Positions 7,462-9,278 of a stretch of 9,278 nucleotides of DNA are shown here, one piece after another. The stretch comes from SIG469 sp964384255 (GTDB taxonomy: Bacteria; Bacillota; Clostridia; Oscillospirales; Oscillospiraceae): the NCBI GenBank assembly GCA_964384255.1, contig CAYLKH010000075.1, positions 1 to 9,278 of the forward strand. The letters run 5' to 3'. Numbering within the stretch: the first letter of the stretch is position 1; the number at the start of each line of letters is the position of its first letter. The translations under genes and the position numbers were made by a program. The notes under the pieces are model-generated. The model saw only the letters and a list, made by a program, of their open reading frames with translations. It did no database searches and had not been told where the DNA came from.

Positions 7462-7547
7462 AATACAACTTGCAGGCAAAGTCCCGGTGGACTTTGCCTG
7501 CAAGTTGTGCGGAACGAACTAAAGTTCGTTCCTGCCGCTGCGGCGGG
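7461..7547. repeat. Hairpin-rich repeat, copy A
   Basis: This 87-bp unit begins at the last base of the regulator's stop codon. It holds a perfect 20-bp inverted repeat (7465-7484 with 7489-7508, loop CGGT). A second 9-bp one follows (GGAACGAAC 7511-7519 with GTTCGTTCC 7524-7532, loop TAAA), then GCCGC-T-GCGGC (7534-7544). No T-tract follows the long stem, so it is not a classic terminator. A diverged copy lies at 7641-7727 in the same orientation. Confidence 0.85.
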
Positions 7548-7640
7548 TTATTGAACGCGAAAGACACCCCTTATGGGTTTCTTTCACACTTTCTTCCTTT
7601 CCGTTGCGGCTACTTTAATACCTTTTTCTACAGCCTGATA
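7548..7640. other. Spacer between the two repeat copies
   Basis: This 93-bp stretch has no credible gene. It contains an imperfect hairpin at 7559-7585: GAAAGA with TCTTTC outside, ACCC with GGGT inside, and one mismatch between. Pyrimidine-rich sequence follows. On the minus strand a short open stretch reads QAVEKGIKVAATERKKV and then stops, without a start codon or ribosome site. Confidence 0.5.
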
Positions 7641-7727
7641 GAATACAGTCTGTAGACTAAGACCCGATGGCTTTGCCTACAGGTTGTGCGGAACGGACTT
7701 AAGTTCGTTCCTGCCGCTGGGGCGGGG
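7641..7727. repeat. Hairpin-rich repeat, copy B (diverged)
   Basis: This aligns end to end with copy A after one single-base gap. Both begin GAATACA, share CTTTGCCT, TTGTGCGGAACG, AAGTTCGTTCCTGCCGCT and end GGCGGG. Its long stem is degraded by many substitutions, while the 3' part (GGAACGGACTTAAGTTCGTTCC region, 7690-7711) is still mostly palindromic. It appears to be the older or unconstrained copy. Confidence 0.8.
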
Positions 7728-7774
7728 TCACCAGACGGTTTCCCCGGGGCGCTTATGTATCCGCCATCAGTCTC

Positions 7775-7803
7775 TTGCGAAACAGGGCAAAATGTGAGAT
7801 AAT
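7775..7803 (+). promoter_or_regulatory. Promoter of the acyltransferase gene
   Basis: TTGCGA (7775-7780), a 17-bp spacer and GATAAT (7798-7803), with TG at 7795-7796 giving an extended -10. The predicted start is near 7810. This leaves an ATG at 7815 with almost no leader and supports the start at 7839. An 8-bp GC palindrome, CCCCGGGG, lies further upstream at 7742-7749. Confidence 0.6.
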
Positions 7804-7838
7804 CAACGGCGAGAATGTTTCGATCTGGAGGCGGTGTT

Positions 7839-8975
7839 ATGAACAGACGGCTTGTATTTATCTATACATTTTTACGTCCGCTGGTAAGTATTTTCCTCAG
7901 GCTGAAATTTGGATATACCTACACCGGCCCAAAGACCACCTTGCCCGATAATTATATAGTCTTAAGCAATCACGTCACCGATTACGACCCGGTGTTTGTA
8001 GGCGTTGCTTTTCCGAGGCAGATGTATTTCGTGGCCAGTGAGCATATTTCCCGCTGGAAGCACGGGTTTAAGCTTTTAAACTTTGCGCTGGCGCCCATCC
8101 TGCGTCACAAGGGTTCTCTGGCGGCCTCCACCGTGGTGGATATTCTGCGCAAGACCCGCAGTGGCAGCAACGTGGCCATGTTTGCCGAAGGAGTCCGGAC
8201 GTGGGACGGCGTGACCTGCCCCATTCTTCCATCCACCGGTAAGCTGGTCAAAAAATCCGGCTGCGGCCTTGTCACCTTCCGCATCACCGGCGGCTATTTT
8301 GTCAGCCCCCATTGGAGTACATCTCTGCGCCGGGGGCCTGTCTCCGGCAGCGTGGTCAATGTCTATACCAAACAGCAGCTGGACGAAATGTCCATCGCCG
8401 AGGTCAACGCCGCCATTAAGGCCGACCTTTATGAAGACGCCTATGATCGTCAGCTGAAATCACCAAAAAAATATAAGGGCAAAGCCCTTGCCGCCGGGTT
8501 TGAGAATCTGCTGTTTGTCTGCCCCCAGTGCGGGAAGCCGGACTGCATCAGCACCCATGGCAACACCATAACCTGTAGCGCCTGCGGCCACAGCTTTGAC
8601 TATGACGAATATGGTATGCTTCGGGGCGGCCGGTTCAAAACCGTCCGGGAGCTTGCCCTGTGGCAGGAAGCTCAGGTGGCCGGAGACGCTGTGGCTGCCC
8701 AGTATACCAGCAGCTCCGGCACTCTTTTGACCGTCGTCTCCCATGAAGAAAGCATCGCAGCTGAAGGCCCGGTATCCATGACCGCCGACAGCCTGACCTG
8801 CGGCAGCCTGTCCATCCCTGTCAGCAGCATATCCGAAATGGATATCCACGGCAATCACGCCATTGTTTTTACCTCCGGTAAGGATTATTACGAGCTTCGC
8901 CCCAGCGGCAACGCATATAAATACCTACTGCTGTACCGGGCGCTGAAAAGCGTCAAGGTCCCGGCAAAGAGTTGA
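7839..8975 (+). CDS. PlsC-type acyltransferase fused to a zinc ribbon and beta-rich tail
   Basis: A 378-residue protein. The N-terminal 200 residues are a lysophospholipid acyltransferase-like domain of the PlsC/LPLAT family, which moves acyl groups onto lysophosphatidic acid or related glycerolipids at the membrane. Motif NHVTDYD gives the catalytic His45 and Asp50. FAEGVRTWDG (115-124) is the glycerophosphate-binding motif, usually FPEGTRS. The start (about 4-24) is hydrophobic with arginines, fitting interfacial membrane binding. Residues 228-249 form a zinc ribbon, with CPQC and CSAC as ligand pairs. The last 110 residues are predicted to be beta-rich and end in a helix, resembling a PH- or GRAM-like fold; that is inference. 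Typical PlsC proteins are 200-250 residues and lack these additions. The ATG at 7839 is chosen because TGGAGG ends 7 nt before it; the in-frame ATG at 7815 has no good ribosome site. The substrate is not determined. Confidence 0.88.
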   Translation: MNRRLVFIYTFLRPLVSIFLRLKFGYTYTGPKTTLPDNYIVLSNHVTDYDPVFVGVAFPRQMYFVASEHISRWKHGFKLLNFALAPILRHKGSLAASTVVDILRKTRSGSNVAMFAEGVRTWDGVTCPILPSTGKLVKKSGCGLVTFRITGGYFVSPHWSTSLRRGPVSGSVVNVYTKQQLDEMSIAEVNAAIKADLYEDAYDRQLKSPKKYKGKALAAGFENLLFVCPQCGKPDCISTHGNTITCSACGHSFDYDEYGMLRGGRFKTVRELALWQEAQVAGDAVAAQYTSSSGTLLTVVSHEESIAAEGPVSMTADSLTCGSLSIPVSSISEMDIHGNHAIVFTSGKDYYELRPSGNAYKYLLLYRALKSVKVPAKS

Positions 8976-9013
8976 AACAACCACCTCCACAAGCCTGTGG
9001 GGGTGGTTGTTTC
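8974..9013 (+). terminator. Rho-independent terminator of the acyltransferase gene
   Basis: An 18-bp stem pairs 8974-8991 with 8996-9013 around an AGCC loop, with a single T-G wobble. It begins inside the stop codon. The right arm ends GGTTGTTTC, so the U-rich part lies within the stem and only a weak tail follows. Because the left arm is A-rich it could also work for transcription arriving from the right. Confidence 0.75.
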
Positions 9014-9075
9014 AGGTTGGATCTATGATTCGACGGGATTTTCGTAAATAATTGCAATACACTGGGCAAAGCTCC

Positions 9076-9090
9076 GTCATTGCGGCAGGC
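9076..9090. repeat. Partial copy of the CATTGCG repeat
   Basis: GTCATTGCGGCAGGC resembles the left half of the fuller element that begins 26 bp further on (GTCATTGCGAGGCAGC). No matching right half is seen, so it is either a truncated copy or a short chance match. Confidence 0.4.
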
Positions 9091-9101
9091 GCGCCCCGCT
9101 T

Positions 9102-9137
9102 GTCATTGCGAGGCAGCTTGCCGCCGTGGCAATCTCA
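9102..9137. repeat. Dispersed palindromic repeat of the CATTGCGAGG...GGCAATCTC type
   Basis: ATTGC (9105-9109) pairs with GCAAT (9129-9133), and inside it GGCA (9112-9115) pairs with TGCC (9119-9122), giving a small interrupted hairpin. The ends GTCATTGCGAGG and GGCAATCTC are familiar from short non-coding repeats scattered through many unrelated bacterial genomes. That identification comes from memory of the motif; its function is unknown. Confidence 0.6.
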
Positions 9138-9142
9138 TAGTA

Positions 9143-9174
9143 GGGGTTAGGATTTAGGATTTAGGGATTAGGGG
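9143..9174. repeat. Telomere-like GGRDTTA heptamer tandem repeat
   Basis: Four 7-base units stand head to tail, GGGGTTA, GGATTTA, GGATTTA and GGGATTA, followed by GGGG. The five G runs could form a two-tier G-quadruplex on this strand. It is a minisatellite-like stretch between the palindromic repeat and the next hairpin. Confidence 0.7.
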
Positions 9175-9214
9175 CGCTCCCTGCAAGTTTTTGCGAAAAC
9201 TTGCGGGGAGCGCC
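9173..9214. repeat. Long hairpin, 19-bp stem
   Basis: Positions 9173-9191 pair with 9196-9214 around a TGCG loop, with one G-T wobble. The outer half is GC-rich (GGCGCTCCC) and the inner half holds GCAAGTTTT. The ten bases CCTGCAAGTT are shared with the stem of repeat copy A. No T-tract follows, so it is not a typical terminator. Confidence 0.75.
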
Positions 9215-9227
9215 GTAGGGGTCGCAA

Positions 9228-9246
9228 AAAATTGCGAAGCAATTTT
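9228..9246. repeat. Hairpin, 8-bp stem ending in four Ts
   Basis: AAAATTGC (9228-9235) pairs with GCAATTTT (9239-9246) around GAA. The stem is AT-rich and short, so stability is modest. It is the second of three adjacent hairpins. Confidence 0.55.
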
Positions 9247-9249
9247 CGG

Positions 9250-9272
9250 ACGTCAAGGCAGAGCCTTGACGT
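9250..9272. repeat. Hairpin, perfect 10-bp stem
   Basis: ACGTCAAGGC (9250-9259) pairs exactly with GCCTTGACGT (9263-9272) around AGA. It lies six bases from the window's end and may belong to a repeat that continues outside. Confidence 0.65.
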
Positions 9273-9278
9273 TAGCGT

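Larger units (their letters stand above)
9014..9278. other. Gene-free repeat-rich region at the window's right end
   Basis: No open reading frame with a start and ribosome site is visible on either strand. The stretch carries a CATTGCGAGG-type palindromic repeat, a G-rich heptamer repeat and three hairpins in a row, each listed separately. Such clustering suggests an intergenic spot that has gathered non-coding repeats. Confidence 0.7.

Noticed and set aside
7465..7508. The 20-bp stem after the regulator as a rho-independent terminator
   Set aside because: No T-tract follows the stem, and it belongs to a repeat unit present twice. It may still slow polymerase, but the sequence does not support calling it a terminator.
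7272..7655. Plus-strand frames running from the regulator's 3' end into the repeats
   Set aside because: They overlap the regulator out of frame and then read through hairpin repeats. Arg/Cys-rich, low-information protein with no ribosome site.
7561..7660. Minus-strand coding remnant ending QAVEKGIKVAATERKKV
   Set aside because: About 29 codons bounded by stops, no start codon or ribosome site. The protein-like composition is suggestive but too short to call a pseudogene.
7461..7727. CRISPR array
   Set aside because: Only two diverged 87-bp copies with one 93-bp spacer, no regular short repeats and no cas genes.
7815..7838. ATG at 7815 as the acyltransferase start
   Set aside because: It sits about 5 nt from the predicted transcription start and lacks a purine-rich site. 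ATG at 7839 follows TGGAGG by 7 nt.

Overview
The window looks like a chromosomal segment of a moderately GC-rich Firmicute. My inference is class Clostridia, possibly an Oscillospiraceae-like gut anaerobe. The basis is strong purine-rich ribosome binding sites, sigma-A promoters with extended -10 elements, a TTG start, the Gram-positive style of the UvrA and UvrB proteins, and intergenic space filled with palindromic repeats. The lineage is not proven by the sequence.

Left two thirds (115-6384, minus strand): one tightly packed four-gene unit is read leftward from a promoter near 6425-6453. The order is radC, uvrB, uvrA, then a HAD-superfamily hydrolase. Gaps are 6 bp, 19 bp and a 4-bp ATGA overlap. 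UvrA and UvrB are the damage-recognition and loading components of nucleotide excision repair, and both look complete. uvrC is not in the window. A sequence resembling a Gram-positive LexA (DinR) box lies just upstream of the radC promoter, so the unit may be damage-inducible. RadC is a JAMM-motif protein of uncertain function. The HAD hydrolase is translationally coupled to uvrA and has no assignable substrate.

Middle (6385-7461): a 204-bp AT-rich divergent promoter region separates radC from a plus-strand MerR-family regulator. The regulator starts at TTG 6589 and ends in two predicted membrane helices instead of a usual soluble effector domain.

Right third (7462-9278): a 377-bp gap holds two diverged copies of an 87-bp hairpin-rich repeat and the promoter of the next gene. 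That gene is a PlsC-type acyltransferase fused to a zinc ribbon and a beta-rich tail. A strong hairpin terminator begins at its stop codon. The last 265 bp carry no gene. They hold a widespread-looking CATTGCGAGG palindromic repeat, a telomere-like heptamer repeat and three successive hairpins.

The core genes are ordinary. The most interesting points are the membrane-tethered MerR protein, the acyltransferase-zinc ribbon fusion, the possible SOS control site, and the palindromic repeats. I saw no transposase, CRISPR array, tRNA or rRNA, and nothing that clearly forms a new multi-gene system.
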